The notes under the pieces: model-generated | What the model was told of the DNA's origin: nothing | The model's input: only the letters and a program-made list of their open reading frames with translations | Databases searched by the model: none | Assembly (NCBI GenBank): GCA_910577915.1 | Contig: CAJTOM010000017.1 | Coordinates: 1-36,544 of the forward strand | Length of the DNA: 36,544 nt | From: an uncultured Oscillospiraceae bacterium | Lineage (GTDB): Bacteria; Bacillota; Clostridia; Oscillospirales; Oscillospiraceae | Direction of reading: 5' to 3' | Shown here: positions 15,631 through 23,905 of the stretch, one piece after another | How positions within the stretch are numbered: the stretch's first letter is position 1 | Layout of the letters: the number at the start of each line of letters is the position of its first letter | Program-made: the position numbers and the translations under genes

Positions 15631-16305
15631 ATGATGGAAACTGTTCTGATCGGCTGCAGGACCCTGGAGCGGGAGCTGCGGGAGGCCTCCCGGCGCACCG
15701 GGGTCTGCTGCCCCTGCGTCTGGATCGAGTCCGGGCTGCACAACGTGCCGGCCCGGCTGACCGACAGGCTGGCCCGGGAGCTGGAGCGGCTGCCCGCGGG
15801 CGTGGGCCGGGTGCTGCTGGGCTTCGGCTACTGCGGCGGCGCCGCCGCCGGCCTGACCACCGGGCCCTATGAGCTGATTCTGCCCAGGGCCGACGACTGT
15901 ATTACGCTGATGCTGGGCTCCTACCGGCGGCGGCTGGAGATGATGCGCGAGGAGGGGGCCTACTTTTTGACCCAGGGCTGGCTGGACGGCGAGCGGAATA
16001 TCTGGGAGGAGTTCCTGTACGCCCGCCGCCGGTACGGGGAGAAGCAGGCCCGGCGCATCTTTGCCTCTATGCTCTCCCACTACAGCCGCCTGGCAGTGGT
16101 GGACACGGGCGTCAGCGACATGGAGCAGCTGGGGCAGACCACCGAGATGATCGCCCGGGAGCTGGGCCTGCGCCACCAGGCGGTCTCCGGTACCCTGTCC
16201 CTGTTTGAGCGGCTGCTGACCGGCCCCTGGGACGACGCCCATTTTCTGACGGCGCCCCCCTTTACCACCATTACGTCGGACGACCTGGGGACGCCGGCAT
16301 ACTGA
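15631..16305 (+). CDS. DUF1638 domain protein
   Basis: A 224-residue member of DUF1638, a family of unknown function commonly found beside corrinoid methyltransferase and methylamine/methoxy metabolism genes. Visible features: an early CRTLERELR segment, a conserved Gly-rich LLGFGYCGGAAAGL core, PRADDC, the YFLTQGWLD segment, and several Cys residues that could bind metal. No membrane segments or signal peptide. ATG 15631 follows AGGAGGCGT; ATG 15634 is equally possible. Divergent from the corrinoid protein operon and convergent with the transporter gene. Confidence 0.85.
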   Translation: MMETVLIGCRTLERELREASRRTGVCCPCVWIESGLHNVPARLTDRLARELERLPAGVGRVLLGFGYCGGAAAGLTTGPYELILPRADDCITLMLGSYRRRLEMMREEGAYFLTQGWLDGERNIWEEFLYARRRYGEKQARRIFASMLSHYSRLAVVDTGVSDMEQLGQTTEMIARELGLRHQAVSGTLSLFERLLTGPWDDAHFLTAPPFTTITSDDLGTPAY

Positions 16306-16324
16306 TATGGCATGGCGGCACATG

Positions 16325-16360
16325 AAGGCCGGTGCGGACAGGGATGTCCGCACCGGCCTT
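16325..16360. terminator. 16-bp perfect hairpin between convergent units
   Basis: AAGGCCGGTGCGGACA (16325-16340) pairs completely with 16345-16360 around GGGA, between the DUF1638 and transporter stops. No long U-run follows in either direction, but position and stability suggest a bidirectional terminator. Confidence 0.7.
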
Positions 16361-16381
16361 TAAGAGAGGGAAAGAGGTTGG

Positions 16382-17737
16382 TTATTTCAGTTTGGCGTAG
16401 ACCTCGCCCATCCTCTTCTCGCTGAGGGGATAGATGAGGTTCGCCGCCAGGGCCGCAGCCAGCATCACCGCCGGCACCACCAGGATGATGTTCTGCATGC
16501 TGGCCGTCTGCGCCGCTGTCAGCTCCGCGCCGGGGACGTAGCCCATCCCTTCCAGCAGCCAGTTGGCGATGCCGGAGGACAGGGCGATGCCCAGCTGGAC
16601 CGGGAACACGTACAGGCTCATAATGAAGCCCGTGGCGTTGATGCCGGTCCGGGACTGGTAGTACAGGGAGGAGTTGACGAACTGCAGGGGGCCGGCGCAG
16701 GCGTTGAGGGACATGCCGAAGTAGACGATGCAGAATCCCACGCCGAAGACTACGATGCTGGGGGGCAGGAGGCGGGGGAGCAGCAGGCCGAAGACGTAGG
16801 CGGCCAGGGCCAGGGTGTTGGCGTGCTTGGAGCCCAGCAGCTTAATGATGGCGGGTCCCAGCAGGCTGGAGGCCAAGGCGACCACGGAGGCAATGGTGGT
16901 GGTCAGGGTGATGGCGCTGAAGTCCATGAGGATGTACTGATAGTAGTAGGCAAAGGTGCTGATGAAGACCATAAACGCCGTAAACTTCAGGGTCTCCGCC
17001 AGAAGCATGCAGATGAGAGGGGGATTCTTGACGACGCAGTCCAGCATCTGCCTGGCCGACATCTTGTCCTGAGCGGCCGCCTGGGACGCGCCGGCGCCCG
17101 TGTCGTAGATGTCGTACTTCTTGCCGGACCAGGCGGTGCACAGATAGCCGATGCCGGCCAGCACGGCGATAATGACGGCCACCCAGTGGTAGCCCTTGCC
17201 GTCGTCGCCGCCGCCGATCATGGCCACCAGGGGCAGGAAGGTGGCGGCGAAGAGGATCTTCGCCACATCCTGGAACTGGGAGCGGCGGGTGGACAGGCGG
17301 CGCTGCTGAGCGGGGTCGTCGGTCATCACATTCATCAGCGCCATCTGGGCGTTGCCGCAGAGGCTGCTGGAGCCGGAGGAGAGAGTGTAGGTGACGGAGT
17401 AGAAGATGGCCAGGAAGATGCCGCTGCCGCTGAACTTGGTGAAGGTCAAAATGGTGAAGACCACGGACAGGGGCACGCCGATGAAAATCCACTTGCGGTA
17501 CTTGCCGAATCTGGAGCGGCCGTTCTGCACCAGGGCGGCCAGCAGGGGCGTGATGAACACGAAGACCAGGCGCACCACAAAGCTGGCGCTCCCAAGGAGA
17601 CCGGCGGGCACCATGGCGATGTCCGTGACGTAGAAGTTGTAGTAGCTGTTGACGAGGCTGTAGTACAGGCTTGCCATAAAGGTGCCCATTGCAAAGGCGC
17701 TTACCACCTTTTCAGGGAGTCTGTTCTCATTTGCCAT
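16382..17737 (-). CDS. GPH-family (MFS_2) cation symporter 1
   Basis: A 451-residue integral membrane protein with about 12 hydrophobic segments and GPH signatures: NFYVTDIAMVPA after helix 1, then QNGRSRFGKYRKWIF in the first cytoplasmic loop, corresponding to the family R-x-G-x-x-R/K-P-W motif. GPH members import sugars or related solutes with Na+ or H+. In this island it probably brings in the methylated substrate. Last gene of the operon that starts with the corrinoid protein at 21042. It is homologous in plan to the second transporter at 22463-23890. Confidence 0.88.
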   Translation of the reverse strand: MANENRLPEKVVSAFAMGTFMASLYYSLVNSYYNFYVTDIAMVPAGLLGSASFVVRLVFVFITPLLAALVQNGRSRFGKYRKWIFIGVPLSVVFTILTFTKFSGSGIFLAIFYSVTYTLSSGSSSLCGNAQMALMNVMTDDPAQQRRLSTRRSQFQDVAKILFAATFLPLVAMIGGGDDGKGYHWVAVIIAVLAGIGYLCTAWSGKKYDIYDTGAGASQAAAQDKMSARQMLDCVVKNPPLICMLLAETLKFTAFMVFISTFAYYYQYILMDFSAITLTTTIASVVALASSLLGPAIIKLLGSKHANTLALAAYVFGLLLPRLLPPSIVVFGVGFCIVYFGMSLNACAGPLQFVNSSLYYQSRTGINATGFIMSLYVFPVQLGIALSSGIANWLLEGMGYVPGAELTAAQTASMQNIILVVPAVMLAAALAANLIYPLSEKRMGEVYAKLK

Positions 17738-17810
17738 GAAAAATCTCCTCCTAATGATGAAATAGCGGCAGCCTATCCCGCCGCTGCCGGGGAAAGGGCG
17801 CGCCCGCCGG

Positions 17811-18980
17811 CTACCGCGCCAGCTCCAGAATGCGGCGGACGTCCTCCGCCTGGAGGGGGAAGGACATGCCCACCGCCTCCACGCCGATCATGGCGTTGTC
17901 CGCCATCTCCTGGATGCGGCTGCCGTCGATGCCCGCCTCGGCCAGCCGGGTGGGCAGGCCCAGCTCCCGGTAGAAGGCCTCCAGCCGGGCGATGCCGGCC
18001 TCCACGGCCCACTCCTCCTGTCCGGGGGCGTAGTCCACGCGGAAGACCCGGCGGGCAAACTGGACAAACCGCTCCGGCTTCCGCCGCCAGACGTACCGCA
18101 TCCAGGCGGGGAACACGACGGCCAGGCCCGCGCCGTGGGCGATGTCGTAGATGCCGCTGATCTCGTGCTCGATGTTGTGGCTGCCCCAGTCCCCCAGGCG
18201 GCCCGCCATCAGCATGCCGTTGTTGGTGATGTTGGCCGCCTGGTAGAGCTCCGCCCGGACGTCGTAGTCGTGGGGGTAGCGCAGAGCCAGGGGCGCGTAG
18301 TGGATGACGGTCTGCATGGCCGCCTCCAGCAGCCGGTCCGTCAGATCCACGTGGTCCGTGGCGGTGAAGTAGGCCTCCATGAGGTGGGCCAGAATGTCCG
18401 CGCTGCCGCAGGCCGTCTGGTAGGGTGGCAGGGAGCAGCTTAACTCCGGGTTCAGGGCGGCGAACCGGGGGATGATGTGGTCGGAGAAGAGGCTCCGCTT
18501 GAGCCCCGTGGCCTCGTTGGTCAGCACCGCGCAGTTGGAGGACTCCGAGCCGGTGGCGGGCAGGGTGAGCAGCACGCCGCAGGGGAGGGCGTCCGTGAGG
18601 AACTTGGTAAAGGTGCCGAAGTAGTCCCAGATGTCCCCCTCCGCCCGCACGCCGGCGGCCACCGATTTGGCCGTGTCGATGGCGGAGCCGCCGCCGATGG
18701 CCAGCACGAAGCCGATCTCATGCTGGCGGCACAGCTCGATGCCCTCGTAGACCTGGGCCAGCCGGGGATTGGGGACGATGTTCTCCAGGTCGAAGTACGC
18801 CACTCCGGCCTCCTCCAGGGAGGCGGCCACCCGGTCGTACAGGCCATTTTCCTTGATGAAGGGCCCGCCCAGGACGATGAGGCACCGCTTGGCGTACCGG
18901 GCGATCTCCTCGCCGATGGACTGCTCGCAGCCCCGGCCGAAGATGATCTTCCCCGGATTGTGGTAGACGTAGTTATTCAC
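17811..18980 (-). CDS. Iron-containing alcohol dehydrogenase (BdhA/YqdH-like)
   Basis: A 389-residue group III dehydrogenase. Residues 1-190 bind NAD(P) (GGGSAIDTAK at 96-105). The helical half carries the metal ligands D195, H199, H268 or H272, and H282 (ADILAHLMEAYF, HNIEHEISG, IAHGAGLAVV). The overall pattern is closest to the butanol dehydrogenase/YqdH branch, which interconverts aldehydes and alcohols in the cytoplasm. The start is GTG 18980, 12 nt after the 48-residue ORF. Within this operon it may dispose of an aldehyde released by the pathway, possibly acetaldehyde from the threonine aldolase encoded next door (inference). Confidence 0.9.
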   Translation of the reverse strand: MNNYVYHNPGKIIFGRGCEQSIGEEIARYAKRCLIVLGGPFIKENGLYDRVAASLEEAGVAYFDLENIVPNPRLAQVYEGIELCRQHEIGFVLAIGGGSAIDTAKSVAAGVRAEGDIWDYFGTFTKFLTDALPCGVLLTLPATGSESSNCAVLTNEATGLKRSLFSDHIIPRFAALNPELSCSLPPYQTACGSADILAHLMEAYFTATDHVDLTDRLLEAAMQTVIHYAPLALRYPHDYDVRAELYQAANITNNGMLMAGRLGDWGSHNIEHEISGIYDIAHGAGLAVVFPAWMRYVWRRKPERFVQFARRVFRVDYAPGQEEWAVEAGIARLEAFYRELGLPTRLAEAGIDGSRIQEMADNAMIGVEAVGMSFPLQAEDVRRILELAR

Positions 18981-18992
18981 GCGCAGCCCCCC

Positions 18993-19139
18993 CTATCTCC
19001 GACCCAGGTTGTCGATCAGGCTGAGCATGGTGCCCATGCGCCGCTCCTCCGGGATGAAATCCAGCAGGTCCAGGATGGCCTGGAATCCCTCGGGGTACTT
19101 CGTGTAGTCAATGGCATTCTCGTTACGCTTCTCTTCCAT
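18993..19139 (-). CDS. 48-residue hypothetical protein in the methyltransferase operon
   Basis: A small ORF starting MEEKRNENAIDYTKYPEGF and ending DNLGRR, with AGGAGATT upstream of ATG 19139. It lies 22 nt after the UroD-like gene and 12 nt before the dehydrogenase, in the same direction, with a codon use like its neighbours. The sequence is acidic and amphipathic (ILDLLDFIPEERR), with no membrane segment or Cys. I do not recognise it. Its position suggests a small partner or assembly factor of the methyltransferase complex. Confidence 0.7.
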   Translation of the reverse strand: MEEKRNENAIDYTKYPEGFQAILDLLDFIPEERRMGTMLSLIDNLGRR

Positions 19140-19161
19140 GGGGCAATCTCCTTTCCTGCCT

Positions 19162-20331
19162 TTACAGCTTCATCTCCCGGACGTAGTCGCAGACCGCCAG
19201 CACGTTGGCGGGATTGGCGTCCATCCGGTAGGACATCATCTTGTCCTGACCCAGGATAAAGCCCTGGGGGCCCAGCTCGTCCACCAGGAATTTGACCCGG
19301 TCCACGCACTGCTCCCGCGTCCCCTGTCCCAGCAGCTGGGAGGTCATGCCGCCGATGACGCAGCAGTTGGGGAACGCCCTGCGGACCTCCAGGATGTCGT
19401 CGCTCTCCACCTGCAGGCCGATGTGGCCCTTGGGGTAATCCTTGAAGTAGTCCGCGAAGCGGAGGAAGGAGCCCTCCACAAACAGCTGGATGGTCTTGTT
19501 CTTGGCCACCACCTCGTCGATGATCCGCTTCAGGGGCGGCCAGTAGAACATCTCCCACTGCTTCATGTTGAGGATGGTGTGGGCCAGAACGGCCACCAGC
19601 ATGTCGAAGCAGTAGCCCATGTCGGGGCCGGGCACGTCCCGGATCAGGTTCTGCACCACCGGCTCGGCGCTGATGCTGTCCAGGGCGTCGCAGGCGGCCC
19701 GCACCTTCTCCGGGCTGCGGCGCATGTCCACGGAGATGCCCTTGATCCCCCGCAGGCCGGAGAAGAGGTACTCGATGCCCAGGGAGGCGAAGCCGTTTTT
19801 CGGGGAGATCAGCCCCGGCACGCCCATGGCCTCCAGCTTGCTGTTGCGCTCAAAGGCCTTGGTCCAGAACAGCTGGTTCTCCTTCACGCACTGGACCATC
19901 AGCTGGGGGTCCATGTCCGGGCGGAAGCGGTAGAACTTCCGGGGCAGGACCTTCTCCCAGATGAACTTGGTGGGGTTGGCGATCAGCTCGTCATACTCGC
20001 TGGTCTCCAGGTAGGAGTGGTCCTGAAGGCAGAACAGCTCCTTCTCGTCGTCGATTACGTAGATGCTGTCCCCCAGGGTCTCTGTCACCCGCTGGGGGTT
20101 GCGGATACCGGTCTCCTGGTAGCCGTCGAAGCCGTAGCGCTCATGGAAGCCCAGCATGACCTTCTCCATCACGTCGTAGTCGTGGGTGGCCTCGCTGAAT
20201 TTGTAGCCCATATCCAGAATCTGCCACGTCCAGAAGTTGGACAGGTGGGGCAGACGGTCCGGCTTGCGCGTCATGCTGACGGCATCCCGGAACAGGCCGA
20301 CGCGGTAGTCCTTCATTTCCTGTGCTGTCAT
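19162..20331 (-). CDS. Uroporphyrinogen decarboxylase-fold methyltransferase (MT-I candidate)
   Basis: A 389-residue UroD-superfamily protein, of the kind that transfers methyl groups from substrates to a corrinoid protein (MtaA/MtbA and the O-demethylase MT-I enzymes). The gene lies 72 nt after a corrinoid protein gene. Visible: an N-terminal FRDAVSMTRKPDRLPH segment, a GPDMGYCFDMLVAVLAHT middle segment, and a C-terminal GGMTSQLLGQGTREQCVDRVKFLVDELGPQGFILGQDK region. The H-x-C zinc motif of MtaA is absent; the equivalent strand reads IQLFVEGSF, so metal binding, if any, uses other residues. ATG 20331 is preferred because GGAGG lies 7 nt upstream; ATG 20337 is too close. Confidence 0.87.
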   Translation of the reverse strand: MTAQEMKDYRVGLFRDAVSMTRKPDRLPHLSNFWTWQILDMGYKFSEATHDYDVMEKVMLGFHERYGFDGYQETGIRNPQRVTETLGDSIYVIDDEKELFCLQDHSYLETSEYDELIANPTKFIWEKVLPRKFYRFRPDMDPQLMVQCVKENQLFWTKAFERNSKLEAMGVPGLISPKNGFASLGIEYLFSGLRGIKGISVDMRRSPEKVRAACDALDSISAEPVVQNLIRDVPGPDMGYCFDMLVAVLAHTILNMKQWEMFYWPPLKRIIDEVVAKNKTIQLFVEGSFLRFADYFKDYPKGHIGLQVESDDILEVRRAFPNCCVIGGMTSQLLGQGTREQCVDRVKFLVDELGPQGFILGQDKMMSYRMDANPANVLAVCDYVREMKL

Positions 20332-20403
20332 GTTCATTCCTCCCATACATACCTTCTCAAGGGATAACGCATCCAAATGGGGCCTGCGGTGCGGGCGGGA
20401 CCC

Positions 20404-21042
20404 TCAGAGCTGCTCGGCCCAGCCCCGGCAGACGCTCACGGTCTCGGCGGCGTTGACGCTCCAGGCGTCCGCCCCCACCAGGGCGCAGTACTCCGCAGTG
20501 ACGGGCGCGCCGCCGATGATGACCTTGATCTCATCCCGGATGCCCGCCGCCTTCAGGGCCTCCACGGTCTTGCGCATGGACTCGATGGCCAGGGTGAGCA
20601 CGCCGGACAGGCCCAGGATCTTCGCCCCGCTCTCCTTGAGGGCGTCCACGATGGTCTCCGGCGCCACGTCGATGCCCAGGTCCAGCACCTCGAAGCCGGC
20701 GGCCTCCAGCATGCAGCGGACAATGTTCTTGCCGATGTCGTGCAGGTCGTCCTTCACCGTGCACAGCACCAGCTTTCCCAGCCGCCCGCCCACGTCGCCG
20801 CTCATAAAGGGCTTGAGCTTGGCGAAGGCGTCGCTCATCAGGTCCCCGGAGAAGATCAGGTCGCCCACGAAGTACTCCCCGCTCTCAAACCGCTCGCCCA
20901 CGATGGTCAGCCCCTCCTGACAGGCCGCTACCGCCGCCTGGGCGTCCAGCTCCGGGTCCGCGGTGATGCGGTCCAGCTCCGCCATGACGGCCTCCTCGTC
21001 CAGATCGCCCAGGGCCAGCTTCAGGTTTTCATAGTGAATCAT
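20404..21042 (-). CDS. Corrinoid (B12-binding) methyltransferase protein 2
   Basis: A 212-residue corrinoid carrier. It has a helical cap (residues 1-80; AACQEGLTIVGERFESGEYFVGDLI) and a B12 domain with D99-L-H101-D-I-G104, SGVLTL and IIGGAPVT. It is the standard partner of UroD-type MT-I enzymes and of the MtgA/AcsE-like MT-II. First gene of a five-gene operon (corrinoid protein, UroD-like, 48-residue ORF, dehydrogenase, transporter), read from a consensus promoter with a palindrome at the expected operator position. An AGAGGGGGTAATCAAC site precedes ATG 21042. Confidence 0.93.
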   Translation of the reverse strand: MIHYENLKLALGDLDEEAVMAELDRITADPELDAQAAVAACQEGLTIVGERFESGEYFVGDLIFSGDLMSDAFAKLKPFMSGDVGGRLGKLVLCTVKDDLHDIGKNIVRCMLEAAGFEVLDLGIDVAPETIVDALKESGAKILGLSGVLTLAIESMRKTVEALKAAGIRDEIKVIIGGAPVTAEYCALVGADAWSVNAAETVSVCRGWAEQL

Positions 21043-21082
21043 GTTGATTACCCCCTCTGCCTTTCAATTGGTTGTGGTTTAA

Positions 21083-21096
21083 CTTGTGTATACAAG
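21083..21096. promoter_or_regulatory. Operator palindrome CTTGT-GTAT-ACAAG
   Basis: The 14-bp inverted repeat sits 9 bp downstream of the leftward -10 box of the corrinoid-UroD operon, over the transcription start. The same element occurs at 22376-22389 in the opposite-facing promoter. It closely resembles the B. subtilis GntR operator core (ACTTGTATACAAG), so repression by the local GntR/UTRA protein is likely. Confidence 0.75.
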
Positions 21097-21104
21097 ATGG
21101 GGCT

Positions 21105-21133
21105 ATTATACAGGAGCCGACAGGATTTGTCAA
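21105..21133 (-). promoter_or_regulatory. Consensus promoter of the corrinoid-UroD operon
   Basis: Leftward TTGACA (21128-21133), 17-bp spacer, TATAAT (21105-21110): both hexamers perfect. Such a strong promoter with an operator at +1 points to repression rather than activation. Confidence 0.9.
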
Positions 21134-21220
21134 CAGGTATTCTTCCCACGGCGAAAAAAATCCATTCCCCGCGCACAGCCCCCTCGGGTCAATCCCTGTT
21201 CCCTCCTGCGGCGCCCCTTT

Positions 21221-22264
21221 TTACCCCCTCTGCCGGTACAGCTCCTCCGCGCAGGCCAGGAAGCGGTCGATGTCCGCTTCCTCCGTGTCGAAGGAGGTGA
21301 CAAAGCGGGAGATGCCGGGCTCCGGGCCGAAGTGCTGGAAGGGGAAGGCCTCGCACAGCTTCCACTTGATCCGCTCGTCCACGTGGGCAAAGAGCTCGTT
21401 GGCCTGGGGCTCGTAGGGCGTGCGGAACCAGGGCAGGCCGCCCATCCGGCGGTACAGCTGCCGGGCCATGCGGTTGGCGTTCCCCGCCAGCTCCAGCCAG
21501 AGGCCGTCCTCCAGCAGGGCGATGAACTGGGCGGCGATGTAGCGGGCCTTGCTGGGCAGCTGCCCGCAGCTCTTGCGGGTATAGGCGAACTCCTCCGCCA
21601 GCTCCGTCTTCAGAAATACCACGGCCTCGCCGAACATCATGCCGTTTTTGGTGCCCCCGAAGCCCAGCACGTCCACGCCGGCGGTGGAGCCCGCCAGATC
21701 CCCCCGATTGGCGGCCACGGCGTTGGCCAAGCGGGCGCCGTCCATATGGACGACCATGCCGTGCCGGTGGGCCGCGTCCGTCAGGGCCCGCAGCTCCTCC
21801 GGGGCGTAGACCATCCCCTCGTCGGTGACCTGGGTCAGGCTGAGCACGGCGGGCTTGGGCACGTGCTCGCTCTGCCAGCCCCCCAGAATCCCCTCCAGCT
21901 GGGCCGGGGTCACCTTGCCGTCGGCACTGGGCACCGTCAGCAGCTTTCCGCCGGCGATCCGCTCCGGCGCGCATGTCTCGGCGGCGTTGATGTGGGAGGT
22001 GTCGGCGCAGACGATACCGTGGTGGGGCCGGACCAGATGGGCCAGGGCGGCGGCGTTGGAGCCGGTGCCGTTGAAGGTGTAGAACACCTCCACGTGCCGG
22101 CCGAAGAGCCGGTCGAAGAGGCAGTCCGCCTCCGCCGTTACCGGGTCGTAGCCGTAGCCGGGCACGTGGCCCCGGTTCGCCGCCTCCAGGGCCGCCATCA
22201 CCCGGGGGTGGACGGGGGCGCAGTTGTCGCTCTCAAAGCCGCGATTTCCAGATAATGTGATCAT
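21221..22264 (-). CDS. ltaE: Low-specificity threonine aldolase
   Basis: A 347-residue fold-type I PLP enzyme that cleaves beta-hydroxy-alpha-amino acids, typically threonine to glycine and acetaldehyde. Features: SDNCAPVHP start, YGYDPVTAE near residue 40, GTGSN (67-70), D175 in HMDGARL, and the Schiff-base lysine K206 in GFGGTKNG. ATG 22264 is chosen for the AAAGGAGGT site; the longer frame to 22345 is leader. It lies between two operons that share an operator and may be part of the same response: aldehyde from aldol cleavage could be reduced by the alcohol dehydrogenase. It could also be an unrelated housekeeping gene. Confidence 0.9.
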   Translation of the reverse strand: MITLSGNRGFESDNCAPVHPRVMAALEAANRGHVPGYGYDPVTAEADCLFDRLFGRHVEVFYTFNGTGSNAAALAHLVRPHHGIVCADTSHINAAETCAPERIAGGKLLTVPSADGKVTPAQLEGILGGWQSEHVPKPAVLSLTQVTDEGMVYAPEELRALTDAAHRHGMVVHMDGARLANAVAANRGDLAGSTAGVDVLGFGGTKNGMMFGEAVVFLKTELAEEFAYTRKSCGQLPSKARYIAAQFIALLEDGLWLELAGNANRMARQLYRRMGGLPWFRTPYEPQANELFAHVDERIKWKLCEAFPFQHFGPEPGISRFVTSFDTEEADIDRFLACAEELYRQRG

Positions 22265-22338
22265 AATGGTACCTCCTTTGTGCAGACCATAGTCCGGGAA
22301 CCCCGCGCAAAAAATTTGCGGCATGTTCCGGTTTTTAT

Positions 22339-22367
22339 TTGACAATTCTTACGGATGGTGGTATACT
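22339..22367 (+). promoter_or_regulatory. Promoter of transporter-methyltransferase operon
   Basis: TTGACA (22339-22344), 17-bp spacer, TATACT (22362-22367), with the operator palindrome 8 bp downstream. Confidence 0.88.
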
Positions 22368-22375
22368 TTGCTCAA

Positions 22376-22389
22376 CTTGTTAATACAAG
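22376..22389. promoter_or_regulatory. Operator palindrome CTTGT-TAAT-ACAAG
   Basis: Same 5-4-5 palindrome as at 21083, again just downstream of -10. Flanks are also shared: AA before, ATGG and a nearby ATTATA after. This marks the two divergent operons as one regulon. Confidence 0.75.
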
Positions 22390-22462
22390 ATGGAGAGATT
22401 ATAGCACCGGTCCTTCCTTCCCGTCAAGAGCATCCCATTTTTTGAAAGGAGTTTTTCAGTCT

Positions 22463-23890
22463 ATGTCAAATTCTTCTCACACGGTCGCGCCCCCTCCGGA
22501 ACGCCGGCTGTCCCGCTGGCGGGTCTTTGAATTTGCCCTGGGCTCCTTCGGCGTGGGCCTGGTCTTCAGCCTGGCCAACACGTATTTCATCTACTTTGCC
22601 ACGGACGTCGCCCTGGTGCCGGCCGGCGTGATGGCGCTGGTCTTTACCATCACCCGCATCTTTGACTTCTGCTGCACCCCCATCATCGCCGGCTTCATCC
22701 AGAACGGACGCTTCAAGCGGGGCAAGTACCGCTCCTGGATTCTCTATCTGGTGCCCATTACCTCGTTTTTCACCATCTTCTGCTTCACGAAGATTACCGG
22801 CAGCCCCTACCTTGTGGCCGCCTACTACGCCGTCATGTACCTGCTGGCCTACGGCCTGCTGGACAAGCCCGGCGCGGCCCAGCGGGCGCTGATGACCCGC
22901 ATGGCCCACAGCGACGAGGAGCGCATGACCCTCACCGCCCGTACCGCCCAGTTTGAACAGGCGGGCAACATCGTATTCTCCCTCATCTGCCTGCCCCTGG
23001 TGGCCCTGCTGGGCGGCGGGGACGAGGCCAGGGGGTTCCAGCTGGTGGCGGTGCTCTTCGCCCTGGCCTCCCTCGTATGCTACTATGCCACCGCCCACGC
23101 GGGAAAGCCCTACGACATCTACTACGACGAGGCCGCCGGCGGCGCGGCCGCCGAGACCATGTCCGCTGCGGAGTGCGCCAGGGCCGTCTTCCGCAATCCG
23201 CCCATGGTCTGCTCTATGCTCATTGAGCTGTTCCGGTACCTGGGTTTTATGATCTACGTGTCCACCATGGCCTACTACTTCAAGTGGGTCTTCGGCGACA
23301 TGGCCGCCCTGACCAGCGTGGCCACCGCCTCCACCATCGTCTGCTTCGTCAGCTCCCTCCTCTCCCCCTGGCTGAGCAGGAAGCTGGGCAAGAAAAACTC
23401 CTCCATCCTGGCTATGGGCCTGTTTACCGCTGGGCTGCTGCTGCCCCGGTTCTTCCTGGAGGGCAATCTGGCCTTCTACACCTTCTGCATCTGCCTGGGC
23501 TACTTTGGTTCCGCCCTGCAGGTCTGTGTGGGCATCGTTATGTACTCCAAGGCGGCGGACTACTACCAGTGGAAAACCGGCAGGAAGGCCCATGGCTTTA
23601 TCATGTCCATGTATGTGCTCCCTGTGGAGGTGGGTATTGCCCTGAGCACCATCGTCATCGGCATCATCCTGGAGGCCATCCATTACGACGCCACGGCCCT
23701 GTCCCTGTCGGCGGCCCAGCTGACGGGCGTGAAAAACCTGGTGCTGCTGATCCCCGGCATCTTCTTCGCCGTCGCTACGGTGATCGCCATACTGCATCCC
23801 CTCAGCGAGAAAAAGCTGACGTATATACAGGAGGACATGGTTGCGAAGGGGATGGATCTTGTTGGAGAGTGCACGTTCGAAGAAGTCTGA
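22463..23890 (+). CDS. GPH-family (MFS_2) cation symporter 2
   Basis: A 475-residue membrane protein with about 12 hydrophobic segments, same family and plan as the transporter at 16382-17737: FIYFATDVALVPAG after helix 1 and QNGRFKRGKYRSWIL in the first cytoplasmic loop, then LLGGGDEARGFQ and the GKPYDIYYDEA central loop. A cytoplasmic tail of ~30 residues follows the last helix. The start ATG 22463 has AAAGGAG upstream, with slightly long spacing. It is translated with the methyl-THF methyltransferase 15 nt downstream. Two similar symporters in one island suggest uptake of two related substrates, or import plus product exchange. Confidence 0.88.
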   Translation: MSNSSHTVAPPPERRLSRWRVFEFALGSFGVGLVFSLANTYFIYFATDVALVPAGVMALVFTITRIFDFCCTPIIAGFIQNGRFKRGKYRSWILYLVPITSFFTIFCFTKITGSPYLVAAYYAVMYLLAYGLLDKPGAAQRALMTRMAHSDEERMTLTARTAQFEQAGNIVFSLICLPLVALLGGGDEARGFQLVAVLFALASLVCYYATAHAGKPYDIYYDEAAGGAAAETMSAAECARAVFRNPPMVCSMLIELFRYLGFMIYVSTMAYYFKWVFGDMAALTSVATASTIVCFVSSLLSPWLSRKLGKKNSSILAMGLFTAGLLLPRFFLEGNLAFYTFCICLGYFGSALQVCVGIVMYSKAADYYQWKTGRKAHGFIMSMYVLPVEVGIALSTIVIGIILEAIHYDATALSLSAAQLTGVKNLVLLIPGIFFAVATVIAILHPLSEKKLTYIQEDMVAKGMDLVGECTFEEV

Positions 23891-23905
23891 AAAAGGAGAG
23901 CTCAT

